Made by a program: the position numbers and the translations under genes
Assembly (NCBI GenBank): GCA_003388555.1
Contig: QQVD01000001.1
Span: 110,380 to 174,379, forward strand
Source: Acidobacteriota bacterium
GTDB taxonomy: Bacteria > Acidobacteriota > Thermoanaerobaculia > Multivoradales > Multivoraceae
Direction of reading: 5' to 3'
DNA length: 64,000 bases
The notes under the pieces: generated by a model
What the model saw: the letters and a program-made list of their open reading frames with translations, nothing else
What the model was told of the DNA's origin: nothing
Databases searched by the model: none
Shown: one piece after another, positions 9,831-19,552 of the stretch
Layout of the letters: each line of letters begins with the position of its first letter
How positions within the stretch are numbered: the first letter of the stretch is position 1

Positions 9831-10706
9831 GTGGTCGCAGTGAGCCAGGGATCGGGGAGCCGGCGATCGCCTGTCGCACCGGCCCGTCCGGCGGTGCGCA
9901 TCGAGGAGCAGGGAGTGCGCTTCTCGCCGCTCCTGTACCGGTGCTTCGCGTTCTGGCTGCGTGGCTACCTGCGGCGCCACTTCGACGCGGTGCGTGCCCT
10001 GCGCACCGATCCCGAGCCCTCGCGGCTCGAAGAGCTGCTGCCGCGTCGCGGCCTCGTGGTGTACTCGAACCATCCCAGCTGGTGGGACCCGATCCTCTTC
10101 TACGTCGCCGGGGGCATGCTCTTCCCCGGCCGCGCCGGGTTCGGTCCGATGGATGCGGCGCAGCTGGAGCGCTACCGCTTCTTCCGTCGCCTTGGCGTCT
10201 TCGGAGTCGCCCCTGGCAGACGGGGTGCGCTCTCCTTCCTGCGCGCCAGCGAGCAGATCCTGGCGCGCCAGGACTGCCTGCTCTGGGTCACCGCCCAGGG
10301 CGAGTTCGCCGACGTCCGGAGGCGGCCGACGCGCCTGCAGGGCGGTCTCGGACATCTCGCCGAGCGCGGCGTCGAGCCGCTCGACCAGCTGGTCTTCCTG
10401 CCCTGCGCGGTCGAGCTGGTGCACTGGGACGAACGCCTGCCCCAGGCGCTGCTCGCCTTCGGCGCTCCGGTGGTCGCCGGACGCCGGGACCGCCGCTCGG
10501 CCGGCCGCTGGACCGGCGAGCTCGAGCACGCGCTCGAGGCGGCCCAGGATCTGCTCTGCGCCGCGGCGCAGTCGCGGGACCCGGGGCGCTTCACCACTCT
10601 GCTCGACGGCCGTCGCGGTGTCGGCGGCGTCTACGACCTGTCGCGCCGGGTACGTGCCTTGTTGCGCGGCGAGAGCTTCGACGCCGCTCACGCGGAGACA
10701 CGGTGA
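9831..10706 (+). CDS. Lysophospholipid acyltransferase-like protein (PlsC fold), carotenoid locus
   Basis: Predicted acyl-CoA or acyl-ACP dependent acyltransferase of 291 residues. The catalytic HX4D box is HPSWWD at residues 81-86, preceded by VVYSN as in PlsC-type enzymes, and a second block around GVFGVAPG and TAQGEFAD fits the phosphate-binding region. The GTG at 9831 follows a perfect AGGAGG with an eight-base spacer; another GTG lies at 9840. The gene sits between two carotenoid desaturases and a GT2 glycosyltransferase, so the likely acceptor is a glycosylated carotenoid, as for CrtO in staphyloxanthin synthesis, rather than glycerol phosphate. That role is inferred from context only. 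The following GT2 gene starts 73 bp downstream. Confidence 0.82.
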   Translation: MVAVSQGSGSRRSPVAPARPAVRIEEQGVRFSPLLYRCFAFWLRGYLRRHFDAVRALRTDPEPSRLEELLPRRGLVVYSNHPSWWDPILFYVAGGMLFPGRAGFGPMDAAQLERYRFFRRLGVFGVAPGRRGALSFLRASEQILARQDCLLWVTAQGEFADVRRRPTRLQGGLGHLAERGVEPLDQLVFLPCAVELVHWDERLPQALLAFGAPVVAGRRDRRSAGRWTGELEHALEAAQDLLCAAAQSRDPGRFTTLLDGRRGVGGVYDLSRRVRALLRGESFDAAHAETR

Positions 10707-10779
10707 GAGTCGCGGCGGCAGTGCCGTCGTCGGTCGCGGGCGTCGCCGCACCGCGCGCCGTCCAGGCAGCGGGTGCGCC

Positions 10780-11934
10780 GTGAGCGAGGCGCTGCGACTC
10801 GCCGCTGGGGCGAGCCTGACGCTGGCAGCGATCCCCGCGGCGCTGACGCTGGCCAACCTGCCGTTCTACCGCCGGGCTCCGAGCGCCGCGAGTCCGACCA
10901 AGACCGGTCGGCGTGGCGTCTCGATCCTGATCCCGGCACGCGACGAGGGGCACCAGATCGGCGCCACGCTCGAGGCCGCCTGCGCGACGCGCGGCATCGA
11001 GTTCGAGGTCGTAGTGCTCGACGACCACTCGAGCGACGACACCGCCGAGCAGGTCGCCCGCCGGGCCGCCGCCGACCCGCGGGTCCGGCTCGAGGTGGCG
11101 CCTGCACTGCCGGCTGGTTGGAACGGCAAACAGCACGCCTGCTGGCGGCTCGCCGACCGCGCGCGCTACGAGTGGCTGCTCTTCCTCGACGCCGACGTGA
11201 TCCTGGCGCCGGACGCGGCCAATCGTCTCGTCGCGGCCGCCGAGAGGTCCTCCGCCGCCCTGGTCAGCGGCTTCCCGCGCCAGCGTACCGGCACCCTGCT
11301 CGAGCACCTGTTGATTCCGCTCATCCACTTCGTCCTGCTCGGTTTCCTACCCCTGATCGGCACCCGCTACACGCGTCTGCCTGGCTTCGGCGCAGGCTGC
11401 GGCCAGCTGGTGCTGGCCCGCCGCGGCCCCTACGTCGACGCTGGCGGCCACCGCGCGGTGAAATCGTCTCGCCACGACGGGCTGCAGCTGCCGCGCGCGC
11501 TGCGGCGCGCCGGCTACCGGACCGATCTCGTCGACGCCATCGACCTGGCGAGCTGCCGGATGTACCGGGGCGCTGGCGAGGTCTGGCGCGGCCTGACCAA
11601 GAACGCCACCGAGGGCATGGCCTCGCGCATCGGGCTGCCGGTGTGGTCTGTCCTCCTGCTCGGAGGACAGGTGGCGCCCTTCCTGCTGGTCGCCGCCCTC
11701 GCCGGCGGACGGCACGGACTCGAGCCGGGCTCTCCGATCCTGACGACGGCGCTGGTCGCCTGCCTCGTAGCGCTGGTCCACCGCGCCCTGCTCGCGGCCC
11801 GTTTCCGCCAGTCGTGGTGGGGCGTGCCGCTGCATCCGCTCGCCGTCGCCCTGCTCGGCGCGGTGCAATACCACGCCCGTCTGCTGGCGGAGCTCGGTCG
11901 TGGTGTGGCGTGGAAGGGACGCGTTCACGTCTGA
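10780..11934 (+). CDS. GT2-family glycosyltransferase with membrane segments (CrtQ-like)
   Basis: Inverting GT-A glycosyltransferase of 384 residues. VSILIPARDE near residue 47, DDHSSDD at 81-87 and the metal-binding DAD at 137-139 identify the family. There is an N-terminal hydrophobic segment (residues 7-28), a central one (LIPLIHFVLLGFLPLIG) and two near the C terminus, so it is membrane-bound with a cytosolic catalytic domain, the architecture of CrtQ/CruC-type carotenoid glycosyltransferases. The start is the GTG at 10780; its ribosome binding site is weak, and longer readings enter the acyltransferase gene in another frame. It is last in the carotenoid run. Sugar donor and acceptor are unknown; glycosylation of an oxidised carotenoid is the contextual inference. 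Confidence 0.85.
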   Translation: MSEALRLAAGASLTLAAIPAALTLANLPFYRRAPSAASPTKTGRRGVSILIPARDEGHQIGATLEAACATRGIEFEVVVLDDHSSDDTAEQVARRAAADPRVRLEVAPALPAGWNGKQHACWRLADRARYEWLLFLDADVILAPDAANRLVAAAERSSAALVSGFPRQRTGTLLEHLLIPLIHFVLLGFLPLIGTRYTRLPGFGAGCGQLVLARRGPYVDAGGHRAVKSSRHDGLQLPRALRRAGYRTDLVDAIDLASCRMYRGAGEVWRGLTKNATEGMASRIGLPVWSVLLLGGQVAPFLLVAALAGGRHGLEPGSPILTTALVACLVALVHRALLAARFRQSWWGVPLHPLAVALLGAVQYHARLLAELGRGVAWKGRVHV

Positions 11935-12034
11935 CTGTGGAGCCCGTGGGGCGAGCTGCTGTGGAGCGCCGGCGGGCGCCGGGCGCTGAAGTGGCGGCGC
12001 TGGCGGCGGCGACTCGCGAGATCAGAGCCGCAGC

Positions 12035-12598
12035 TCAGGGCGGGCTCGCGTCGCTCGGCGGTGTCCTGCCGTGCTTGCGCTCGTAGGCGGTGGCGATCGC
12101 CTCGGCCTCTTCTGGGCCGCCGCGCAGCTCGAAGCGGACGCGGGACGTCTCTCCCGGCTCGACGTCGAAGCGAACCCGCCGCCAGCCGGGCGGACCGAGT
12201 CGTGGCTTGGCGTCGCGCGAGAACCCGAACGGTTCCGTCGGCAGGCCGATCCAGTTCTTGTCCAGCTCGCCGTCGCGGTCGAGGTCCTGGAAGGCACGTG
12301 CGGCGTAGGCTCCGCCGGGAAGGCCCTCGAGCCGCCAGACGACGGCGCTCTTGCCGGTCGCGGGTCCGTCGAGCGTCGCCTTGCGCACCGCGCGAGCGTC
12401 CTCCAGCCAGGTGTCGCCGCTGGAGAAGAGCGCCACCAGCACCGGGGCTCCCGGGCGCACGCCCTCGATCTGCACCACCAGCGAGGCCTTTCCTGCCGCG
12501 GTCGCTGCAGAGGCGCAGGCCATCAGCAGCACCGTGCTCGCGGCGAGCGCCGCGCGACGGTGCATCCGGCGCTGTCGATCTCTGGGCGTGGAGGGCAT
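12035..12598 (-). CDS. DUF2141 family secreted protein
   Basis: A 187-residue protein with a signal peptide (RRAALAASTVLLMACAS) followed by a DUF2141 domain. The domain core is recognisable as ARAFQDLDRDGELDKNWIG and PTEPFGFSRDAKP, with an acidic DxDxDG loop that may bind a cation. The biochemical role of the family is not established; as I recall, it is often found near carotenoid genes, and here it is convergent with the carotenoid run. The start is ATG 12598; the frame stays open to 12748 without a convincing start there, and ATG 12565 is an alternative that would begin directly at the signal peptide. The cysteine in MACAS could be a lipobox, but the fit is poor. Confidence 0.75.
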   Translation of the reverse strand: MPSTPRDRQRRMHRRAALAASTVLLMACASAATAAGKASLVVQIEGVRPGAPVLVALFSSGDTWLEDARAVRKATLDGPATGKSAVVWRLEGLPGGAYAARAFQDLDRDGELDKNWIGLPTEPFGFSRDAKPRLGPPGWRRVRFDVEPGETSRVRFELRGGPEEAEAIATAYERKHGRTPPSDASPP

Positions 12599-13000
12599 TC
12601 TGGATACCGATCCGTGCCCGCCGTCGGCTCGGCGGCGGGCGCGGTGTCGTGGCGGCGCAAGATTGCGCACGGGAGACGAGCCGGTGCGGGATGCCGGCTC
12701 CACGATGGGCCGACGCGTGCTGGCGCGCGGCCACCTGGTCTTCCGCATCGCCTTCGGCGGCGAGCCTGCTCCGGATGCGGGCGGCGAGCGACGCGGTGCC
12801 GTCGACGCTGCCGGCCAGCCTCTACAATCGTCCGCCCAGCGGTCACCCCGTAGGCTCCGACGCGGAGGCCGCGAGCCGGCCAGCGACCGTCACCCGATTG
12901 CCTCTGTGAGCTGGCTGCGCCGGCCCGACGGGTCGTCGATCCGCGGCCCCTCAATGCCGTCCGACACCGACAGCCCCACGAAGATTCCAGGAGAAGGTCC
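12599..13000. other. Divergent intergenic region (402 bp) between DUF2141 and M28 genes
   Basis: No credible gene. A GC-rich inverted repeat with eight-base arms (12616-12623 and 12633-12640, nine-base loop) lies just upstream of the DUF2141 start. A TACAAT hexamer at 12823-12828 could be a -10 element reading toward the peptidase, with a weak GTCGAC at 12801 as -35. The AGGAG at 12989 is the ribosome binding site for GTG 13001. Confidence 0.4.
12801..12828 (+). promoter_or_regulatory. Possible sigma-70-like promoter upstream of the M28 peptidase
   Basis: TACAAT at 12823-12828 differs from the consensus -10 at one position and stands out in a GC-rich gap. GTCGAC at 12801-12806 is a poor -35 with a 16-base spacer. 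It would give a leader of about 165 nt. Weak evidence only. Confidence 0.2.
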
Positions 13001-14530
<1,530 letters not shown>

Positions 14531-14552
14531 CCTGAGGGGGTGCAGCGTCGGA

Positions 14553-15719
14553 TCAGAGCCCCGCGAGAGCCTGCTCGAGGTCTGCGGTCAGATCGTCGAC
14601 CGCCTCGATGCCGACGCTGAGGCGCAACAGGCCGGGTGGCAGATGTTCCTGCCCCGGGATGGCGCCGCGGCGCTCGATCGTCGATTCGACGGCGCCGAGG
14701 CTGGTGGCGTGCCGGATCACCCGCAGCCGCGTGCACAGCTCGTCGGCGGCCGCGGCGCCGCCACGCACCTCGAAGCTGACGATGGTGCCGAAGCCCTCGA
14801 GATGCTCGCGCGCCCAGTCGTGCTGAGGATGGGTGGCGAGGCCGGGATGGCGCACCCGGAGCACCGCGGTATGGCGCTCGAGCCAGTCGGCGATCGCCGC
14901 GGCGTTGGCCTCGCCGGCACGCAGCCGCAGGTGCAGCGTGCGCAGGCCGCGCAGCGCCAGGAAGGTCTCCAGGGTGCCCGGGGTGGCGCCGTGCAGCTCG
15001 CGCACCCGCCGCAGACGCTCGTGCAGTGATGGGTCGCGGCAGACGAGCATCCCCGACAGCAGATCGGAGTGGCCGCCGAGGAACTTGGTCGCCGAGTGCA
15101 TCACCAGGTCGGCGCCGAGCTCGAGCGGCCGCTGGTTCAGCGGCGTGGCGAAGGTGTTGTCGATCGCCAGCAGGGTCCCCGGCTCGCGGCGGGCGGCACA
15201 CACCGTCGGCAGATCGGCGAGCTCGAGCAGCGGGTTCGACGGCGATTCGAGCCACACCAGGTCGGCGGCATGCTCGCCCTGCAGCGCCGCCTTCCAGCTC
15301 GCGGTATCCGGCAGCGCCACCCGCTGCACCTGCCAACCGTTGCGCTCGGCGCCCTGCTCGGCCAACGCCACCACGCCCTGGTAGCAGTCGTCGGGCAGGA
15401 CCACGCGGGCGCCGCCGCGCAGCAGCGCGAACACCGCCGCCACCGCGCCCATGCCGGAGGAGAACGACAGCGCCGCGCCGCCTTCGAGCGCACCGACCGC
15501 GGTCTCGAGAGCGCGCCACGAGTCGTTGCCGTCGTCCCGCGCGTAGCCGGTGGTGTCGCGGAACTGGAAGTTCGAGGCCGCGATCAGGGGCACGTTGAGT
15601 GGCGCGCCGGGCTCGTGTGGTCGGCCGGCGGCGACCAGTCGCGTCTGCACCCGCAAGGACTCGGGATCGGCTGGGCGGCCGCGGACCCTGCCCTCCTCGC
15701 TCTGGTGGTCACGACTCAT
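14553..15719 (-). CDS. Cys/Met metabolism PLP-dependent enzyme (cystathionine gamma-synthase/lyase type)
   Basis: Fold-type I PLP enzyme of the transsulfuration family, 388 residues. The PLP lysine is Lys212 in HSATKFLGG; SSGMGAV near residue 95, DDCYQG (stacking Tyr) and the phosphate-binding Tyr and Arg in GYARDD are present. The usual YSR-GNPT motif is modified to YARDDGNDS, so it is not a textbook MetB or MetC. It could be a cystathionine gamma-synthase, gamma-lyase or O-acylhomoserine sulfhydrylase. I use ATG 15719 because the protein starts naturally there (MSRDHQSEE); the frame is open to 16097 but that would run into the divergent acylase gene. Gene context gives no specificity. Confidence 0.82.
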   Translation of the reverse strand: MSRDHQSEEGRVRGRPADPESLRVQTRLVAAGRPHEPGAPLNVPLIAASNFQFRDTTGYARDDGNDSWRALETAVGALEGGAALSFSSGMGAVAAVFALLRGGARVVLPDDCYQGVVALAEQGAERNGWQVQRVALPDTASWKAALQGEHAADLVWLESPSNPLLELADLPTVCAARREPGTLLAIDNTFATPLNQRPLELGADLVMHSATKFLGGHSDLLSGMLVCRDPSLHERLRRVRELHGATPGTLETFLALRGLRTLHLRLRAGEANAAAIADWLERHTAVLRVRHPGLATHPQHDWAREHLEGFGTIVSFEVRGGAAAADELCTRLRVIRHATSLGAVESTIERRGAIPGQEHLPPGLLRLSVGIEAVDDLTADLEQALAGL

Positions 15720-15864
15720 CGGCCGAAAGATAGCGCGGTCGCCGTCGCTCCAGCGTCGTGGGGAGACCGTGACGGGACCGGTTGCGGCCCGCGACGGGGT
15801 CTCGTACTGTGAAGGTCGCCACCCAGCAGTCATCGATCCGCACCGCGGTCCCGCGGCGAACCCG

Positions 15865-15888
15865 CGCTGTCCCGCTGTCCCGCTGTCC
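15865..15888. repeat. 8-bp tandem repeat, three perfect copies
   Basis: CGCTGTCC occurs three times head to tail in the 226-bp divergent gap between the PLP enzyme and the acylase gene, 57 bp upstream of the acylase start. Confidence 0.8.
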
Positions 15889-15945
15889 TTGCGCCGCTTC
15901 CCGTTCGAGCTCGCGAAGGCGGATCCGTCTCGATTCGGAGGTCTC

Positions 15946-18204
15946 ATGCGATCCCACCGGAGTCGTCTCGCCGCCCCCTGCGGCATTCTCGCCGCCGCTC
16001 TCGTGCTCGTCTGCCTGCTGTCCGCCTGCGCCAGGAAGGCGCCCTCGGCGCCGGAGCGTCCCGAGACGCCCGAGGAGATGGCCGCCGCGGTGACCATCGT
16101 GCGCGACTCCTGGGGCGTGCCGCACGTGCACGGCCCGACCGACGAGAGCGTCGTCTTCGGCTTCGTCTACGCCCAGGCGGAGGACAACTTCTGGCAGATC
16201 GAGGACTCGCTGATCCAGGCGCTGGGGCGGGCCTCGGAGGTCTACGGCGAGGAGCGGATCGGGGCCGACCTGCTCGGCCGCGCGCTCGGAATCGAGCGGC
16301 TGTCGCGGCAGGAGTGGGAGCGGACGCCGGCGGAGATCCGGTCGCTCGCCGAGGCGGCGGCGGCCGGCCTGAACCACTACATCGCCGGGCACCCGGAGGA
16401 GGTGCGGCTGCTCGACGAGATCGAGCCCTGGCATCTGCTCGCCTTCTCGCGCTTCTCGGTCTACCAGCTGTTCATGTTCTCGCGCGCCGGCATCCGCGCC
16501 GAGGAGATGGCGGGTATGGCGCGGCCGCTGGAGGACGAGGGGGCGGACTCGGCGGAGCAGGTGGCGCGGCTCGACGCATCGGTCTTCGCCGCGCTGCCCG
16601 GAGCGCCGGCCGATCCCGACGCGGCCGATGCCTGGGGATCGAACATGTGGGCGGTGACGCCCGAGCGCAGCGCCGACGGCGGCGCCCTGCTGTTCGTGAA
16701 CCCGCACCAGCCCTACTTCGGGCCCGGCCAGTGGATCGAAGGCCACGTGCGCAGCGACGAGGGGCTGCACTTCTCCGGCGCCGGATTCCCGGGCAGTTTC
16801 CTGCCCACCATCGGACACAACGAGCATCTCGGGTGGAGCCACACGGTCAACGCGCCGGACATCGTCGACGTCTACGAGCTGACCTTCGACGATCCCGACG
16901 ATCCCGACGCCTACCGTTACGGCGACGGGCACCGCCGCGCCGAGCGCTTCACCACCACCCTGCGGGTGCTCGGCGAGGACGGCTCGGTGAGCGAGCGCTC
17001 CTACGAGCTACGCCGTTCGCACCACGGCCCGATCGTCGGTGAGCGCGACGGCAAGGCGCTGGCGGTGCGCATGGCGAAGTTCGAGGAGGGCGGTCAGCTC
17101 GAACAGCGCTACCGGATGGCCACGGCGCGCAACCTCGAGGAGTTTCGCGCCGCGATGGCGAGCCTGGCGACGCCGATGTTCAACACCGTGTACGCCGATG
17201 TCGAGGGCAACATCTGGTACGTGTACTACGGCGCGGTGCCGCGCCGCGATCCGTCGTACGACTGGTCGGCGCCGGTCGACGGCGCCGATCCAGGCACCGA
17301 GTGGCAGGGCTACCACCCGCTGGAGGAGCTGCCGCAGGTGCTCAATCCCGCCTCGGGGTACGTCCAGAACTGCAATGCCACGCCCTTCCTCGCCAGCGGC
17401 GAGGGCGACAACCCGGACCCTGCGGACTTCCCGCCCTACATGGTCTCCGAGGACGACAACCCACGCTCGCGCATCTCGCGGCGGATCCTCGAGGCGCAGC
17501 CGAGATTCACCTTCGACGAGTGGGCGCGGCTCGCCTTCGACACCCGGGTGATCGAGGCCGAAGTATGGATCCCGAGGCTCGCCGAGGCGATCTCGGACGC
17601 CGGCGCATCGACCGGCGCGGTGCGCGAGGGGCTCGAGCTGCTGCAGTCCTGGGACGGCGTCTCGACGGTCGACAGCGAAGCGATGACGCTGTTCTTCGCC
17701 TGGCGCGAGATCATGATCCAGCAGCGGAACGAAGATCTGCTCGACGCCTTCCGCAAGGCGATCGCATCGCTCGAAGCGACGTGGGGGACGTGGCGCGTGG
17801 CGTGGGGTGAGCTGAACCGTCTGCAACGTCGCCACACCTCCGGCAGCGAGCCCTTCGACGACGACGCTCCCAGCGTCGCAGTCGCCGGGGGCCCCGGGCC
17901 GCTCGGCATCGTGTTCAACTTCTACACTCGTCCGCAGCCGGGCGAGCAGCGGCGATACGGCGTCGCCGGACACTCCTTCGTGCAGGTCGCCCGCTTCGGG
18001 CAGCCGGTCGAGGCACGCTCGATCCTGGTCTTCGGACAGCGACACGATCCGCAGTCGCCGCACTGGTTCGACCAGTCGGAGCTGTTCGCGCGGCAGCAGT
18101 TCAAACCGGCCTGGTTCACCCCCGAGGCGGTCGGCGCCGATGCCCAGCGCTCCTACCGTCCGGGCGAGGCGTCGATGGGCGCGGCGGCCTCCGGAGCGCC
18201 CTGA
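15946..18204 (+). CDS. Penicillin acylase family Ntn-hydrolase, predicted lipoprotein
   Basis: Peptidase family S45 amidase, 752 residues. The lipobox LLSAC puts the lipidated cysteine at residue 28. The precursor is expected to self-cleave before Ser232 in AWGSNMWAV, which becomes the N-terminal nucleophile of the beta subunit; supporting motifs are HVHGPTDE in the alpha subunit and FVNPHQPY, IGHNEHLGWSHT and VYADVEGNIWYVYYG in beta. The family includes penicillin G, glutaryl and acyl-homoserine-lactone acylases, so the natural substrate is an unknown amide. ATG 15946 follows GGAGG; the frame upstream of it runs into the divergent gene. Surface anchoring suggests scavenging or quenching of external amides. 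The neighbour downstream is convergent. Confidence 0.88.
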   Translation: MRSHRSRLAAPCGILAAALVLVCLLSACARKAPSAPERPETPEEMAAAVTIVRDSWGVPHVHGPTDESVVFGFVYAQAEDNFWQIEDSLIQALGRASEVYGEERIGADLLGRALGIERLSRQEWERTPAEIRSLAEAAAAGLNHYIAGHPEEVRLLDEIEPWHLLAFSRFSVYQLFMFSRAGIRAEEMAGMARPLEDEGADSAEQVARLDASVFAALPGAPADPDAADAWGSNMWAVTPERSADGGALLFVNPHQPYFGPGQWIEGHVRSDEGLHFSGAGFPGSFLPTIGHNEHLGWSHTVNAPDIVDVYELTFDDPDDPDAYRYGDGHRRAERFTTTLRVLGEDGSVSERSYELRRSHHGPIVGERDGKALAVRMAKFEEGGQLEQRYRMATARNLEEFRAAMASLATPMFNTVYADVEGNIWYVYYGAVPRRDPSYDWSAPVDGADPGTEWQGYHPLEELPQVLNPASGYVQNCNATPFLASGEGDNPDPADFPPYMVSEDDNPRSRISRRILEAQPRFTFDEWARLAFDTRVIEAEVWIPRLAEAISDAGASTGAVREGLELLQSWDGVSTVDSEAMTLFFAWREIMIQQRNEDLLDAFRKAIASLEATWGTWRVAWGELNRLQRRHTSGSEPFDDDAPSVAVAGGPGPLGIVFNFYTRPQPGEQRRYGVAGHSFVQVARFGQPVEARSILVFGQRHDPQSPHWFDQSELFARQQFKPAWFTPEAVGADAQRSYRPGEASMGAAASGAP

Positions 18205-18235
18205 CGACGAAGTGGCTCCGAAGAGGCCGCCGGCT

Positions 18236-19510
18236 TCAGCTGTCGGGGACGTCGAGTCCGCCCGCGATCTGCTCGAGCTCGAGCGGCCGACTGACGGCGA
18301 AACCCTGTGCCAGGTCGAAGCCGATGTCGCGGCACAGCGCATACTGCTCCGGGGTCTCGACCTCCTGAGCCAACGCGAGGCTGCCGAGCTCGTGCGCCAT
18401 CTCCACCAGGGTCTCGCACAGCCGCAGCATGCGCGCGTTGCCCGGCGACAGCAGAGCGATCAGCGGGCCGCCGATCTTGAGCACGTCGGGCGGCGTCACC
18501 GACATCTCGCCGAGCCGTGAGATCCCAGAGCCGAGCTCGCTCAGCGCGATGCCGACACCGAGACCGCGGAGCTCTTCGAAGAGGAGTCGGCGATCGGCGC
18601 TGTCCACCTGCAGCAGGTTGTCGAACTCGAGCACCAGCGGGATCTCCGGGTGGCTGCTGCGCAGAGCCTCGATCGAACGGGGGAAGCGCTCGTCGACCGC
18701 CTCCTTCGGGTGCACGTTGGAATAGAGGTCCGGTCGACGCTGGCCCGCCACCGCCCGTTGGTGGACCAGCGGAGCGATGCGCTCGATCGCCAGCTCGCGG
18801 CTGATCGCGCTCAGGTCGGCCTCGCGATGGCGCACCGCGGCGAGCTCGAACAGGTCGCGGGGCCTCTCCGGAGTCTGCTCGTACTCGCTGCGCACCAGGC
18901 TCTCGAAGCCGATCGCCACCCCGCCGTCGATGCGCACGATCGGCTGGAAGAGCGTGCGCAGGCGCCGCTGGTCGATCAGCTCGTCGATCCTCTTCGCCGC
19001 ACGCAGGTAGGCCGAGTGGTCGTGGGAGAGCTCGTGGGTGTCGCCGTCGCGCGAGTTCCCGCTGGGATCGCGCCACTCGACGCTGAACGCGACCTCGCCG
19101 AACTGGACCACGTCGCCGTGCGCCAACCGGGTCGGTCTTTCGATGCGCAGGCCGTTGACCCAGGTGCCGTTGGTGCTGGCGAGATCCTCGACCCAGAGCT
19201 CCTCGCTGCCGTTGAGGCGGAGGGCTGCGTGCGTGCTGGAGACCCCGGGGAAGGGCAGCACCAGTCGGTGGGTCGCGTTGCGCCCCACGGAGAAGGGCGA
19301 CTGCTCGATCGCGACCTCACTCATCTCGCCGCTGCGCGTGGCGTCGCCGAGCAGTCGCCAGCGACTGGTCTGGGGGGCTGCTGTCTTCACGGATAGCGGC
19401 GATTCGATGTCCGGCTCGGGTGACGCCCGGGGGCGAAACGGGAGCTCTGTGGTGGGTGTCGGGGCGCGAAAGGAGCGTTCTGGCGCCGGCTCGGTCGGCG
19501 CCCGGCACAC
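18236..19510 (-). CDS. FHA domain fused to a degenerate EAL domain
   Basis: A 424-residue cytoplasmic signalling protein. An FHA domain (about residues 50-145) has the phosphothreonine-binding signature FSVGRNATH, VSSTHAAL and STNGTWVNG. An EAL domain (about 170-420) follows, recognisable by FQPIV, GFESLVR and a C-terminal QGFAVSRPL. Several catalytic positions are lost: the DDFG motif is SELGSG, the usual NLSP is NVHP and AEGVET is AQEVET, while EAL itself is ESL. It is therefore unlikely to hydrolyse cyclic di-GMP and more likely an adaptor or ligand-binding module tied to Ser/Thr kinase signalling. The start is uncertain: GTG 19510 and GTG 19390 (just before the FHA strand) are both possible, with weak ribosome binding sites. 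Confidence 0.8.
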   Translation of the reverse strand: MCRAPTEPAPERSFRAPTPTTELPFRPRASPEPDIESPLSVKTAAPQTSRWRLLGDATRSGEMSEVAIEQSPFSVGRNATHRLVLPFPGVSSTHAALRLNGSEELWVEDLASTNGTWVNGLRIERPTRLAHGDVVQFGEVAFSVEWRDPSGNSRDGDTHELSHDHSAYLRAAKRIDELIDQRRLRTLFQPIVRIDGGVAIGFESLVRSEYEQTPERPRDLFELAAVRHREADLSAISRELAIERIAPLVHQRAVAGQRRPDLYSNVHPKEAVDERFPRSIEALRSSHPEIPLVLEFDNLLQVDSADRRLLFEELRGLGVGIALSELGSGISRLGEMSVTPPDVLKIGGPLIALLSPGNARMLRLCETLVEMAHELGSLALAQEVETPEQYALCRDIGFDLAQGFAVSRPLELEQIAGGLDVPDS

Positions 19511-19552
19511 TGAGGATCCGGTGGGCGGGGCCGGGGTCGCGAGGCCCGATGT

